This document shows positions 15,987 through 25,154 of a stretch of DNA of 64,000 nucleotides, piece by piece. Position numbers and translations under genes: made by a program. Within the stretch, counting starts at the first letter, position 1, and every line of letters starts with the position of its first letter. Source of the stretch: JANQIO01 sp043585095 (GTDB taxonomy: Bacteria > Pseudomonadota > Gammaproteobacteria > Pseudomonadales > Halieaceae); assembly GCA_043585095.1 (NCBI GenBank), contig CP121321.1, positions 1,054,001 through 1,118,000 on the forward strand. The letters are read 5' to 3'. Below the pieces are notes generated by a model. The model ran no database searches and was not told the origin of the DNA. It saw only the letters and a list, made by a program, of their open reading frames with translations.

Positions 15987-16619
15987 TTACATCTCGGCAG
16001 CCGAGTGCGGATCGCCCAGCAGTGGCAGTAAATGCGGCAGCACATTTTCAAGCAGCAGTGGCTGAGCCGCGACGCTGGGGTGGATGCCGTCCGCCTGCAT
16101 CAGCGCTGGATCGGTTGCCACCCCGTCCAGCATAAACGGGCTCAGGGGCGCGCCGGTTGCTTCGGCGACCGCGACAAAGCTCTGCCTGAAGGCCTGCGTA
16201 TAGCGACGGCCGTAGTTAGGTGGAATCTCCATGGCGAGCAGAAGCACCTTGGCACCGCTTGCCTGTGCAGTGCGCGTCATTTGCTCCAGATTGGCCTGCA
16301 GCCGATCCACGGGATAGCCGCGCAGTCCGTCGTTTCCGCCAAGCTCAATGACCACCACGCCAGGCTGGTGTTGCGCCAGCAAGGCAGGCAAGCGTGCCGC
16401 CGCGCCGGCGCTGGTCTCGCCGCTGATGCTGGCATTAATCACTTTGGCGTCGGGGTGATGCTCTGCCAACCGTCTTGCCAGCAGTGCAGCCCAACCCTCA
16501 TCCAGCGACATTCCGTAGGCGGCACTGATACTATCTCCCAGTATCAAAACGACCGGCGGTGCGCTCAGCTGTGATCCAAGGACTGCCGGCGTACCTATAA
16601 TCAGCAAGCATAAACTCAT
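15987..16619 (-). CDS. tesA: Periplasmic arylesterase / acyl-CoA thioesterase I (TesA)
   Basis: This is an SGNH/GDSL hydrolase of about 210 residues with this start, close to the 208 of E. coli TesA. The signal peptide is MSLCLLIIGTPAVLGS. Block I is ILGDSISAAYGM (nucleophile Ser), block III is IELGGNDGLRG, and block V is DGIHPS (catalytic Asp and His). It hydrolyses acyl thioesters and esters in the periplasm. The frame is open further upstream to a TTG at 16736 and an ATG at 16730, but those would overlap the divergent ABC gene, so the ATG at 16619 is preferred although it lacks a clear ribosome site. Adjacency to the YbbA/YbbP exporter is a conserved arrangement. Confidence 0.88.
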   Translation of the reverse strand: MSLCLLIIGTPAVLGSQLSAPPVVLILGDSISAAYGMSLDEGWAALLARRLAEHHPDAKVINASISGETSAGAAARLPALLAQHQPGVVVIELGGNDGLRGYPVDRLQANLEQMTRTAQASGAKVLLLAMEIPPNYGRRYTQAFRQSFVAVAEATGAPLSPFMLDGVATDPALMQADGIHPSVAAQPLLLENVLPHLLPLLGDPHSAAEM

Positions 16620-16728
16620 CAACAGGCCGCGTAGGCGCTTGCGCGCGATGGCGGCCGGTATTCTTTCATCAAGGCTGTGTCGGCGCTGGCGGGCATGCCG
16701 AAGCTGCAAAAAATAAGAGTGGTAACGC

Positions 16729-17418
16729 ATGATCAAGACTCAGGACCTCCGCAAACGGGTCCCCGTGGCCGACGGGGAGCTGGAGATACTGAAAGGGATC
16801 GATATCGAAATCAAGGCACAGGAGGCCGTGGCTATTATTGGCGCCTCCGGGTCAGGCAAATCGACCCTGTTGGGTTTGCTGGCGGGCCTTGATGTCGCGA
16901 GCAGCGGAGACGTGTTGATTGATGGCGAGTCGCTGGCCGCCCTGGATGAAGATGCCAGAGCGAAGCTGCGCGCAGAAAAGGTTGGCTTTGTATTCCAGTC
17001 TTTCCAGCTGCTGCCTAGCCTGACGGCACTCGAAAACGTGATGCTGCCGCTGGAGCTGCACGGCGTTGATAATGCCGAGACACCAGCGCGCTTGTTTTTG
17101 GAACGCGTGGGCCTGGCTGCACGCCTGGACCATTATCCCAGTCAGCTCTCTGGCGGCGAGCAACAGCGGGTCGCTATCGCCAGAGCGTTTGCGGCTGAGC
17201 CGGCGATCCTGTTCGCGGATGAACCCACCGGAAACCTGGACACGGCGACAGGCGCTCAAGTTATCGATCTGCTTTTCGAAATTAATCGTGAGCAGGGCAC
17301 CACGCTGGTGTTGGTCACGCACGAGCAGCGCCTGGCGGATCGCTGCGAGCGCCGCTTGCAACTGGAGGGTGGGGCATTGATCTCTGATTCGAGCCAGGCC
17401 TCGGAACAGCCTGAATGA
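16729..17418 (+). CDS. ybbA: ABC transporter ATP-binding protein, YbbA type
   Basis: The 229-residue ATPase has Walker A GASGSGKST (residues 38-46), the signature LSGGEQQRVAIARA, Walker B ILFADEPTGNLD and a switch His (LVTHE). It is of the MacB/LolD class that works with FtsX-like permeases rather than importers. Its partner is the long permease that follows after 73 nt, and the divergent tesA completes a well-known trio. Export or extraction of a lipid-like molecule from the inner membrane has been suggested for this family but is not settled. Confidence 0.9.
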   Translation: MIKTQDLRKRVPVADGELEILKGIDIEIKAQEAVAIIGASGSGKSTLLGLLAGLDVASSGDVLIDGESLAALDEDARAKLRAEKVGFVFQSFQLLPSLTALENVMLPLELHGVDNAETPARLFLERVGLAARLDHYPSQLSGGEQQRVAIARAFAAEPAILFADEPTGNLDTATGAQVIDLLFEINREQGTTLVLVTHEQRLADRCERRLQLEGGALISDSSQASEQPE

Positions 17419-17491
17419 ATTTCGCAACGAACTTCAGCGCGGCTTTCGCCCCCAGCTGCTTCCATGAGTCTGCAATCACAGGCCTTGTGGC

Positions 17492-19960
17492 ATGACTGCA
17501 CTACGCATGTTGCTGCGTGACTGGCGTGGCGGTGAACTTGGCGTGCTGCTGGCCGCGCTGATCGTTGCTGTTGCGATCGTGTCGGGTATCAGTGCCTTTA
17601 CCAGTCGTTTGCAGTCCAGCCTTGAACAGGAAAGCCATCGCTTTCTGGCAGCTGATCGAGTGATTTCGAGCTCCAGTACTTTGCCCGCAGAGTGGCAGGC
17701 CTCGGCCCGCGCATCGGGTTTGCAAACCGCTAGCGTGCTGCTGTTCCCTTCCATGGTATTCGCCGGCGATGAAAACATGGTGCTGGCATCGATTAAAGCG
17801 GCCAGTGATGCCTATCCGTTGCGCGGCGAATTAGTTGTTAGCACCGCGGCGTTTGGTGAGCCTGAAATCCGCACTAGTGGGCCATCACAAGGCAGCGTTT
17901 GGCTGGACTCAAGGCTGTTCCCGCTTTTGCATGTCGATATCGGCGAAGCCGTCACCGTGGGCGACGCTGAGCTGATCGTCGCGGCGGCGCTGCGCAGCGA
18001 ACCAGACCAGGCTTCGGGGTTCCTCGGCTATGGCCCTCGTCTGCTTATGCATACCGATGACATACCGGCGACCGGGGTTGTGCAACCGGGCAGCCGAGTC
18101 GAGTATCGCTTGCTGCTGGCCGGTGCTGAAAAGCCGCTTGAGAAACTTGTAGCAGAACTTAAACCCGAGCTGGAATCCGGCCAGCGTTTACTGGATATCG
18201 AAAACAGTCAGCGCGGCATCGGCAGTGCGCTGGACCGTGCCGAGAGCTTCCTGTTGCTGGCTGGCAGCCTGGGTGTGGTGCTGGCGGGTGTTGCCATCGC
18301 GCTCGCGGCCAGACGATTTAGCGAGCGGCATTATGATTATGTCGCCATTATGAAAAGCCTCGGTGCCCAGAGCGGCATGATTAGCCGTTTGTACGGCAGC
18401 AGCCTGCTGCTACTGGGCGGATTTGCCACGGTTTTCGGAAGCCTGTTGGGGTGGAGTTTACAGGCAGGTTTTTTTGTTCTGTTTGGCGATGCGTTGCCTG
18501 TAGAGCCCGGGCCTGCAGGTCTGCGTCCTTATCTGGTTGGTGCGGCTACGGCGGTAGTTTGCTTGCTGGCATTTGCATGGCCTCCGCTCAGCCGGTTGGG
18601 CAAAGCGTCACCTTTAAAAGTGCTGCGCAGGGACCTTCCCAATGCGGTGCGCCGCAGCGCATTGGACAATGCACTGGGTTTGATTGCCGTATTGGGGTTG
18701 ATGCTGTGGTATTCGGGCGACGTCCAGCTAACGCTCGCCGTGCTTGCCGGTCTGGCCGCGTCGGTTGTACTGGCCGGAGCCGTGGCCTTCCTGCTGCTTC
18801 GGGGCGGTCGCCTCGCGGGTATGCGAGCGGGAAGTATCTGGCGTCTGGCGTTGGCCAGCCTGCAGCGCAACGGTGGTGCCAACACGCTACAAGTGGTGAT
18901 CTTTTCGCTGGCGATTATGTTGCTGCTCATTTTGGTTTTAGTGCGAACCTCCCTGCTGGAAGAATGGCAGATGCAGCTTCCGGAAGGCACTCCCAATCAC
19001 TTTGTTCTGAATATAGCGCCAGATGAAGTGAGTCGTGTACGCGAGTCTCTGGCGCGGGAATCGATCCGTTCAGAGCCGCTGTATCCGATGATTCGAGGTC
19101 GTATTGTGGCGGCTAACGGCGAGCCTTTGGGGCGCAGCGATGATCCCGATGTGGGTCGCCGTGAGCGCGAGACCAATCTCACATGGTCAGTAGAGCTGCC
19201 CCCGGGGAATGAGCTAATCGATGGCGAGTGGTGGTCCGAAGGCACGCAAGAAGCTTTGGTTTCGGTAGAGGAGGGTATCGCCGAGCGCCTCGAGGTCTCG
19301 GTGGGTGATCAGCTGAGCTATCGCGTCGGGGCTAGCACCCTGGACGTTACGGTCGCGAGCATTCGACGCCTGGACTGGGAAAGCATGCGGCCCAACTTTT
19401 TTATGGTGTTCCCGCCGGCGGTGTTAGCGGATTTACCGGCAACCTTTATGACCAGCTTTCACCTGCCGCCTGCTGACAAACCCTTCCTCAATGTGTTTAT
19501 TCGCGATTATCCCACCGTCACGGTGGTAGAGATGGACGTTGTCATAGCCCAGGTTCGCGCCATCATCACGCAGGTTTCTGCCGCGATTGAATTGGTGCTT
19601 GCCGTTATTTTAATCGCTGGTGCACTAGTTTTGATTGCTGGCGTCCAGTCCAGCGTTGATACCCGTTTATATGAGGGGGCGATGCTGCGGGCGCTGGGCG
19701 CAAGCCGCGGGCTGATTCTGGGTGGGGTGGTTATTGAGTTTGCAACGCTGGGGCTTTTTGCCGGCCTGCTGGCAACGCTGTCGGCCGAGATAGCTGTGTG
19801 GGTGCTGCAGACGCAGGCGCTGGATATGGCCTATAGCCTGCACCCTGAAATCTGGCTGCTGGGTCCTGTGGCTGCGGTAACCTTGATTGGCGCACTAGGC
19901 GTATGGAACTGTCGCCGGGTGGTGTCGGTGCCGCCGCTGCGTGTATTGCGCGAGCTGTAG
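17492..19960 (+). CDS. ybbP: ABC transporter permease, YbbP/FtsX family
   Basis: This is an 822-residue membrane protein with a leading transmembrane helix near residues 15-35 and a large periplasmic domain. A group of helices lies in the middle (about 250-430), a second periplasmic domain about 490-680, and three helices at the end. The repeated FtsX pattern is visible in the segments LAARRFSERHYDYVAIMKSLGA and YEGAMLRALGASRGLILGG (shown in part). Length and layout match E. coli YbbP (804 residues). Together with YbbA it should form a MacB-like mechanotransmission machine. The start MTALRMLLRDWRGGEL is the typical family N-terminus, and the frame is closed just upstream. Confidence 0.88.
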   Translation: MTALRMLLRDWRGGELGVLLAALIVAVAIVSGISAFTSRLQSSLEQESHRFLAADRVISSSSTLPAEWQASARASGLQTASVLLFPSMVFAGDENMVLASIKAASDAYPLRGELVVSTAAFGEPEIRTSGPSQGSVWLDSRLFPLLHVDIGEAVTVGDAELIVAAALRSEPDQASGFLGYGPRLLMHTDDIPATGVVQPGSRVEYRLLLAGAEKPLEKLVAELKPELESGQRLLDIENSQRGIGSALDRAESFLLLAGSLGVVLAGVAIALAARRFSERHYDYVAIMKSLGAQSGMISRLYGSSLLLLGGFATVFGSLLGWSLQAGFFVLFGDALPVEPGPAGLRPYLVGAATAVVCLLAFAWPPLSRLGKASPLKVLRRDLPNAVRRSALDNALGLIAVLGLMLWYSGDVQLTLAVLAGLAASVVLAGAVAFLLLRGGRLAGMRAGSIWRLALASLQRNGGANTLQVVIFSLAIMLLLILVLVRTSLLEEWQMQLPEGTPNHFVLNIAPDEVSRVRESLARESIRSEPLYPMIRGRIVAANGEPLGRSDDPDVGRRERETNLTWSVELPPGNELIDGEWWSEGTQEALVSVEEGIAERLEVSVGDQLSYRVGASTLDVTVASIRRLDWESMRPNFFMVFPPAVLADLPATFMTSFHLPPADKPFLNVFIRDYPTVTVVEMDVVIAQVRAIITQVSAAIELVLAVILIAGALVLIAGVQSSVDTRLYEGAMLRALGASRGLILGGVVIEFATLGLFAGLLATLSAEIAVWVLQTQALDMAYSLHPEIWLLGPVAAVTLIGALGVWNCRRVVSVPPLRVLREL

Positions 19961-20002
19961 CAAGCTCTTGCAGCGGCTTACTGCTTGATTCCTGTGAGCG
20001 AC

Positions 20003-20629
20003 TTACGCGCAGTCGGCGCGGATGCCATCAAGATAGATACGCACTTCCAGATCGACCTGGCGTTCCAGATCGACATGGCGTTCAAATAGCTGAGGCATGT
20101 CGACCTTTAGCGTTGCCAGGCCGTGAATGCCCGACCAGCCCGCATTGGCAAGGTAATGATCGTCTTCATCGCGAAATACGCCCTGCTTGATGCCCGCTTT
20201 CACGATAGTGCGCACCAGCTCGTAGGTTTCGCGACTTGCTTGTACCAATTCCGGATAGCGACTTTGAGGTTGCAGGGTAGGCCCAAACATAAGCTTGAAT
20301 AAATCGGGGTTTTCGACCGCGTGGAGCACGTAGGTATGGGCAAAGGTGCGCATTTCCTCCGCTGGGTCATCCCCGGCCGCGGCGGCCGCCGACTCGAGTT
20401 TTTCCAACAACTTGCGATAGCCACGCGTTGCCAGTGCGGCCAACAGCTCGTCCTTATCTTTGAAGTGTCGGTAGGGCGCGGTTTGCGATACACCAACCCT
20501 GCGCGCCAGGGCGCGCAGGCTTAGTTCATCAATGCTCGCTTCTGCCAGCTGACTCTCTGCGGTGTCTAACAACTCATTGCGCAAATTACCGTGATGGTAG
20601 GCGCGAGCAGGGGTTCCGTCCGGACTCAC
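20003..20629 (-). CDS. TetR family regulator overlapping mdh
   Basis: The 208-residue protein has a TetR helix-turn-helix at residues about 40-62 (LSLRALARRVGVSQTAPYRHF). It is preceded by YHHGNLRNEL, a signature of a TetR subgroup with a WHG-type C-terminal domain. The start is GTG at 20629, whose GTGA overlaps the TGA of mdh, so translation is probably coupled to malate dehydrogenase. What it regulates cannot be read; autoregulation of the mdh transcript is possible but untested. It is convergent with the YbbP gene with only 42 nt between stops. Confidence 0.88.
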   Translation of the reverse strand: MSPDGTPARAYHHGNLRNELLDTAESQLAEASIDELSLRALARRVGVSQTAPYRHFKDKDELLAALATRGYRKLLEKLESAAAAAGDDPAEEMRTFAHTYVLHAVENPDLFKLMFGPTLQPQSRYPELVQASRETYELVRTIVKAGIKQGVFRDEDDHYLANAGWSGIHGLATLKVDMPQLFERHVDLERQVDLEVRIYLDGIRADCA

Positions 20630-21606
20630 GGCAGGAGGTGCTGCACGGCGTCGCGTTCTTCCTGCAGTTCTGTCTCGGTTGCGGTCATGCGCTGCTGACT
20701 GAATTCAGGTACATCCACGCCCTGTACGATTTCCCAGTCGCCATTGCTGCAGCGGCATGGGAAAGAGTAAATCAGGCCCTCGTCAATGCCGTAGGATCCG
20801 TCTGAGTAGACCCCCATAGATACCCAGCTGTCGGCGTCAGTTCCCAGCGCCCAGGAGTGCATGTGATCAATGGCTGCGTTGGCAGCAGAGGCCGCCGATG
20901 AGGCACCACGGGCCGCAATGATTGCTGCGCCACGCTGTTGGACGGTGGGTATGAAATCGGCTTCGTACCAATCCTGATCGATCAGGTCCGTGGCCGGCGT
21001 GCCCGATACTTTGGCATTGAACAGGTCTGGGTACTGGGTAGCAGAGTGATTGCCCCATATCGTCATATCTTTTACATCGTTGACGCTTTTGCCGGTTTTC
21101 TGGGCGATCTGGGTCATGGCGCGATTGTGGTCCAGTCGTGTCATGGCGGTGAATTGTCGTGGGTTGATATCCGGCGCATTGCGCTGGGTGATCAGTGCGT
21201 TGGTATTGGCGGGATTGCCGACAACCAAAACCTTGATGCCCGGACTGGCGTTGTCGTTGATAGCCTTGCCCTGGGTGGAGAAGATAGCAGCGTTGGCCTC
21301 CAACAGGTCTTTGCGCTCCATGCCCGGCCCACGCGGACGTGCGCCGACCAGCAAGGCATAGTCGGTATCCTTGAACGCGACGTTAGGGTCGTCTGTGCAG
21401 ATGATATCGGCGAGTAGGGGGAATGCGCAGTCATCGAGCTCCATGCGAACACCTTCCAACGCCTCCATGGCGGGAGTGATGTCCAGCAGTTGCAAAATAA
21501 CGGGCTGGTCGCTGCCCAGCATATTGCCTGCGGCAATGCGGAACAGTAGTGCGTAACCAATTTGTCCGGCTGCGCCGGTTACCGTGACACGTACGGGAGC
21601 TTTCAT
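20626..21606 (-). CDS. mdh: Malate dehydrogenase
   Basis: This 326-residue NAD-dependent enzyme interconverts malate and oxaloacetate in the TCA cycle. The Rossmann motif is VTGAAGQIGYALLF. The substrate loop ARPRGPGMERKDLL carries the Arg residues that bind the dicarboxylate. NPANTNAL and the catalytic His in IWGNHSATQYP are intact. The sequence belongs to the cytosolic-type (LDH-like, type 2) malate dehydrogenases. ATG 21606 is chosen because GAGGAAA lies nine bases before it; a GTG at 21624 would add six residues without support. It overlaps the downstream TetR gene by 4 nt. Confidence 0.95.
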   Translation of the reverse strand: MKAPVRVTVTGAAGQIGYALLFRIAAGNMLGSDQPVILQLLDITPAMEALEGVRMELDDCAFPLLADIICTDDPNVAFKDTDYALLVGARPRGPGMERKDLLEANAAIFSTQGKAINDNASPGIKVLVVGNPANTNALITQRNAPDINPRQFTAMTRLDHNRAMTQIAQKTGKSVNDVKDMTIWGNHSATQYPDLFNAKVSGTPATDLIDQDWYEADFIPTVQQRGAAIIAARGASSAASAANAAIDHMHSWALGTDADSWVSMGVYSDGSYGIDEGLIYSFPCRCSNGDWEIVQGVDVPEFSQQRMTATETELQEERDAVQHLLP

Positions 21607-21890
21607 ATCTACAGATTTCCTCACTGGCGGGTAAGCGCTTGCGCGCTACGTTAGTTGGCGCATCACCACGCATCCTGTCCTCAACTGATCGCGCGGCTGT
21701 GTACCACGCGCGTCGGGTCGGTGCTGTTCAATGCACTGACAGAAGCAATGTTAGCGGCGCACATTCTAGACGCCCGCCCTCGCAAATTCCACAGTGAGAG
21801 ATTTCCCCCCCAAAACCGGCTAAAATCCGCCGCCATCGGCTGTTAGTGATGACACCTTTAATGACACGCGCAACGATCTGAGGATATCCC

Positions 21891-22805
21891 GTGAGAGAGC
21901 TCTCCAAAAAAGAGCGCACTGAGTACAACAAACTGCAAAAGCGTCTGCGCCGCAATGCCGGTACGGCGATTGCGGACTACAACATGATCGAAGATGGCGA
22001 TCGGGTCATGGTTTGCGTGTCCGGTGGCAAAGACTCCTACGCCATGTTGGACGTGTTGATGAGCCTGCAACGCTCGGCGCCGGTGCGCTTTGAGCTGATT
22101 GCTGTCAATATGGACCAGAAGCAGCCCGGATTCCCTGAGGACGTGCTGCCACGCTATCTCGAACAGCAAGGCGTGCCGTACTACATACTCGAAAAAGACA
22201 CTTACAGCATCGTTAAGTCAAAAATCCCCGAGGGCAAGACCACCTGTGGTCTGTGCTCACGTTTGCGACGCGGCACCTTGTACGGCTTTGCCAGTGAAAT
22301 TGGTGCAAACCGCATTGCCCTGGGGCATCACCGTGACGATATCGTCGAAACCCTGTTCTTGAATATGTTCTTTGGCGGTAGCCTGAAAGCGATGCCTCCA
22401 AAGCTGCTGAGTGACGATGGTGCGAATGTGGTCATTCGGCCAATGGCTTACTGCAAGGAGACTGATCTTGCCGCCTATGCCGACTACCAGCAGTTTCCTA
22501 TCATTCCCTGCAATCTGTGTGGCTCTCAAGAGAATCTGCAACGCGTGCAGATAAAGCAAATGCTGCAAAACTGGGAGCGCCAGTATCCTGGCCGCACGGA
22601 AACAATCTTTCGCGCCATACGTAACGTGGCCCCCTCCCAGTTAGCCGATACCGCGCTTTTTGATTTTCAATCGCTCTCCAATCGCAGCGACGGCGTTTCT
22701 CCCGGGCCGGGCGAAAACCCTGCGAGTCCCTTACTCAGCGTGAGCGAAGACAGAGACCTGCACATCGGCGACAGCGATCAGGGTATCCGCGTCGTAAACC
22801 TGTAG
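21891..22805 (+). CDS. ttcA: tRNA 2-thiocytidine biosynthesis protein TtcA
   Basis: The 304-residue enzyme inserts sulfur at C2 of cytidine 32 in tRNA. The ATP-binding PP-loop is SGGKDS (residues 44-49). Two CxxC elements, TTCGLCSRLRRG and IPCNLCGSQ, are the ligands of the Fe-S cluster in this family. GHHRDDIVETLFLNMF is also characteristic. The start is GTG after TGAGGATATCCC. The stop codon directly abuts the ATG of ccmA with no spacer, so it is the first gene of the ccm transcript, or at least cotranscribed with it. Confidence 0.93.
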   Translation: MRELSKKERTEYNKLQKRLRRNAGTAIADYNMIEDGDRVMVCVSGGKDSYAMLDVLMSLQRSAPVRFELIAVNMDQKQPGFPEDVLPRYLEQQGVPYYILEKDTYSIVKSKIPEGKTTCGLCSRLRRGTLYGFASEIGANRIALGHHRDDIVETLFLNMFFGGSLKAMPPKLLSDDGANVVIRPMAYCKETDLAAYADYQQFPIIPCNLCGSQENLQRVQIKQMLQNWERQYPGRTETIFRAIRNVAPSQLADTALFDFQSLSNRSDGVSPGPGENPASPLLSVSEDRDLHIGDSDQGIRVVNL

Positions 22806-23423
22806 ATGCCTAATTCCTCGCCATTGGTCTCTCTGCGCGGGCTGGCGCTGCAGCGAGGTGAGCGCACTCTGCTCAGCGGCCTCGACCTGGACATTGACCC
22901 CGGCCGTCTTTGGCTCATTGAGGGCGCCAACGGCAGTGGTAAGACAACGTTGCTGAGGGCTTTGGCCGGGCTGTCCCGCCTGGGTCAAACGGGGACAATC
23001 CAGCGCGAGTGTGAAGAGCTTCTGTATCTGGGGCATCGCGCGGGCATCAAACAGCGACTTACTGCTCGTGAAAATCTGAAGTGGATTTGCGAGTGCCAGG
23101 GCTGGCGTCGCGAAGCCATTGACGGCGCTCTGGCGCGTGTGGGTCTTCAGGGACTGGAAGACAGGCTGTGCCAGCATTTGTCGGCGGGGCAGCAGCGCCG
23201 GGTCAGCCTGGCCAGGCTGTACCTGAGTTTCGACTACGCAGCGACGCGCTCGCTTTGGCTACTGGACGAGCCCTTCACCGCTATCGATCGCGACGGCGTG
23301 CTGGCGCTTAGCGAAACCATTGCGGCGCAGGTCGGCCGCGGAGGCGCGGTGGTTTTAACCTCGCATCAGGACTTGCCACTTGATATTCCCCTCACGCGCG
23401 TAACCCTGGGAGGCCTCTCTTGA
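22806..23423 (+). CDS. ccmA: Cytochrome c maturation ATP-binding protein CcmA
   Basis: The 205-residue ABC ATPase has Walker A EGANGSGKTTLLRAL, the signature HLSAGQQRRVSLARL and Walker B LWLLDEPFTAID. With CcmB it drives release of holo-CcmE from CcmC rather than heme transport as such. It starts on the base after the ttcA stop and overlaps ccmB by 4 nt. Confidence 0.93.
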   Translation: MPNSSPLVSLRGLALQRGERTLLSGLDLDIDPGRLWLIEGANGSGKTTLLRALAGLSRLGQTGTIQRECEELLYLGHRAGIKQRLTARENLKWICECQGWRREAIDGALARVGLQGLEDRLCQHLSAGQQRRVSLARLYLSFDYAATRSLWLLDEPFTAIDRDGVLALSETIAAQVGRGGAVVLTSHQDLPLDIPLTRVTLGGLS

Positions 23424-24103
23424 GTTCGCCGCTGTCCTTTATGTCGGCAGCCATACGGCGGCAGCTGCTGTTGGCGCTGCGTCGGCCCGCGGATTCGCTA
23501 AACCCGCTGTTGTTCTTTCTGGTCACAATTACTTTGTTCCCACTGGGCATCGGTCCCGACCCCTTGCAGTTGGCAGCGTTTGCGCCCGGAATACTGTGGA
23601 TTGTGGCGCTGTTGTCTTCATTGATGGCAGCAGATGGCATGTTTCTCAGCGACTATGAGGACGGTTCGCTAGAGCAGCTTACGCTGTCCCCTAACTCGCT
23701 CTACCTATCGGCGCTGGCGTATGTCAGCAGTCATTGGCTGTTAACAGGATTGCCCCTGACGCTGCTTTCTCCGCTATTTGGGGTGATGTTGCAGTTACCT
23801 GAGGCGGCAATACCTACCCTGCTCATCAGTATGCTGCTGGGTACGGCGTTGCTGAGTTTAATTGGCAGTATCGGCGCTGCGCTTACCGTGAGTCTCAAGC
23901 GCGGCGGTATGCTGGTGTCGCTGATCATCGTGCCTTTGTATGTGCCGGTGCTGATTTTTGCCGCCAGCGCTGTGCGGTTCGCAGCGGATGGCTTCGATGC
24001 GTCGTCACAGCTATTTCTGCTGGCGGGCATGCTGGCGTTTGCCTTGGCCATGGCGCCTTTCGCTATAGCGGCCGGTCTGCGCATATCCATTGATGCAGGT
24101 TAG
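23420..24103 (+). CDS. ccmB: Cytochrome c maturation permease CcmB
   Basis: The 227-residue inner-membrane protein has six hydrophobic segments. The family signature FFLVTITLFPLGIGP and DYEDGSLEQL in the following loop match CcmB. It is the membrane partner of CcmA. The start used is TTG at 23420 because GGGAGG sits six bases before it and it overlaps the ccmA stop; an ATG at 23441 is the alternative and would shorten the protein by seven residues. Confidence 0.92.
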   Translation: MSSPLSFMSAAIRRQLLLALRRPADSLNPLLFFLVTITLFPLGIGPDPLQLAAFAPGILWIVALLSSLMAADGMFLSDYEDGSLEQLTLSPNSLYLSALAYVSSHWLLTGLPLTLLSPLFGVMLQLPEAAIPTLLISMLLGTALLSLIGSIGAALTVSLKRGGMLVSLIIVPLYVPVLIFAASAVRFAADGFDASSQLFLLAGMLAFALAMAPFAIAAGLRISIDAG

Positions 24104-24169
24104 CGAAACACACACTAACGCCGGTATACTTCCGGCCCACTTATAACGATTCCAATACCCGCAAATAGT

Positions 24170-24937
24170 ATGTGGACTTTTTTTCACAAGCTGGGCTCGC
24201 CGCCCTGGATGTATCGGATATCCGGGGCAATTCTGACGTGGCTGTTGCCGATCACCCTGATGCTGTTGCTCGTCGGCGCAGTCTGGGGCCTCTTGTATGT
24301 GCCCGCTGATTTCCGTCAGGGCAACAGCTTCCGCATCATCTATTTTCACGTGCCTGCGGCCGTGGTGGCGCTAGCGGGCTATTACGTGATGGCGATCGCG
24401 GGCGCGATCAGCCTGATATGGCGCATGAAGATGGCTGAAGTGGCCATGAAGTGTGCTGCCCCCATCGGTGCTGCAATGACTTTTCTGGGATTGCTGTCGG
24501 GCGCGATATGGGGCAAGCCAACCTGGGGTACCTATTGGGTTTGGGATGCGCGCATCACTTCCATGCTGATTCTGTTTTTTCTGTATCTCGGCGTCATCGC
24601 GCTGTATCAGGCCTATGAGAACAAGGAAGCGGCCGCTAAAGCCTGTGCGGTTCTGAGTCTGGTCGGCACGGTGAACATTCCTATCATTTATAAGTCAGTA
24701 GATTGGTGGTACAGCCTGCACCAGCCGGCGACCATTAAGTTTACTGAGGAATCGACGATGCACAGCTCCATGCTGCAACCGTTGCTGTTGATGATCGTTG
24801 CCTATTATTGCCTGTTCAGCTGCGCGCTGCTTTTGAATATGCGCGCCGAATTGTTGCGCCGGGGACAAAACACGCAGTGGGTGCGAAGCTTGTTGCCCGC
24901 TGTGCAGCGCGCGAGCGGGGGCAAGGATGCAGTTTGA
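24170..24937 (+). CDS. ccmC: Heme-handling membrane protein CcmC
   Basis: The 255-residue protein has six transmembrane helices and the periplasmic tryptophan-rich WWD-type loop, GKPTWGTYWVWDARITS. That loop holds heme while it is joined to CcmE. Flanking histidines (IYFHVPAAVVA and EESTMHSSML) are the axial ligands in this family. A 66-nt gap before it is the largest in the ccm operon. It overlaps ccmD by 11 nt. Confidence 0.94.
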   Translation: MWTFFHKLGSPPWMYRISGAILTWLLPITLMLLLVGAVWGLLYVPADFRQGNSFRIIYFHVPAAVVALAGYYVMAIAGAISLIWRMKMAEVAMKCAAPIGAAMTFLGLLSGAIWGKPTWGTYWVWDARITSMLILFFLYLGVIALYQAYENKEAAAKACAVLSLVGTVNIPIIYKSVDWWYSLHQPATIKFTEESTMHSSMLQPLLLMIVAYYCLFSCALLLNMRAELLRRGQNTQWVRSLLPAVQRASGGKDAV

Positions 24938-25154
24938 TAGTGTGTCGGCGGCTTTGGCCATGGAGGGACACGGTGCCTATGTTTGGGCCGTAGCCCTGGT
25001 GACTCTCGTGGTCGTAGTGGTTTTGCTGTGGTGGCCCATACAGGCAAGGCGACAGGTTTTGCGTGAGCTGGCGGATGGCACGCTGCGCTCTGAAAGCACG
25101 GCGTCGTCTCCATCGGTTCGCATTGAAGAGGTTAATAATGCATCCAGTTCGTAA
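24927..25154 (+). CDS. ccmD: Heme exporter protein CcmD
   Basis: This is a small 75-residue membrane protein. The family pattern F-x-M-x-G-H-G-x-Y-V-W is present as LAMEGHGAYVW, followed by a single hydrophobic helix (VVVVVLLWW) and a basic, then acidic tail. CcmD stabilises the CcmABC-CcmE complex. It starts inside ccmC and ends inside ccmE. Confidence 0.9.
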   Translation: MQFDSVSAALAMEGHGAYVWAVALVTLVVVVVLLWWPIQARRQVLRELADGTLRSESTASSPSVRIEEVNNASSS

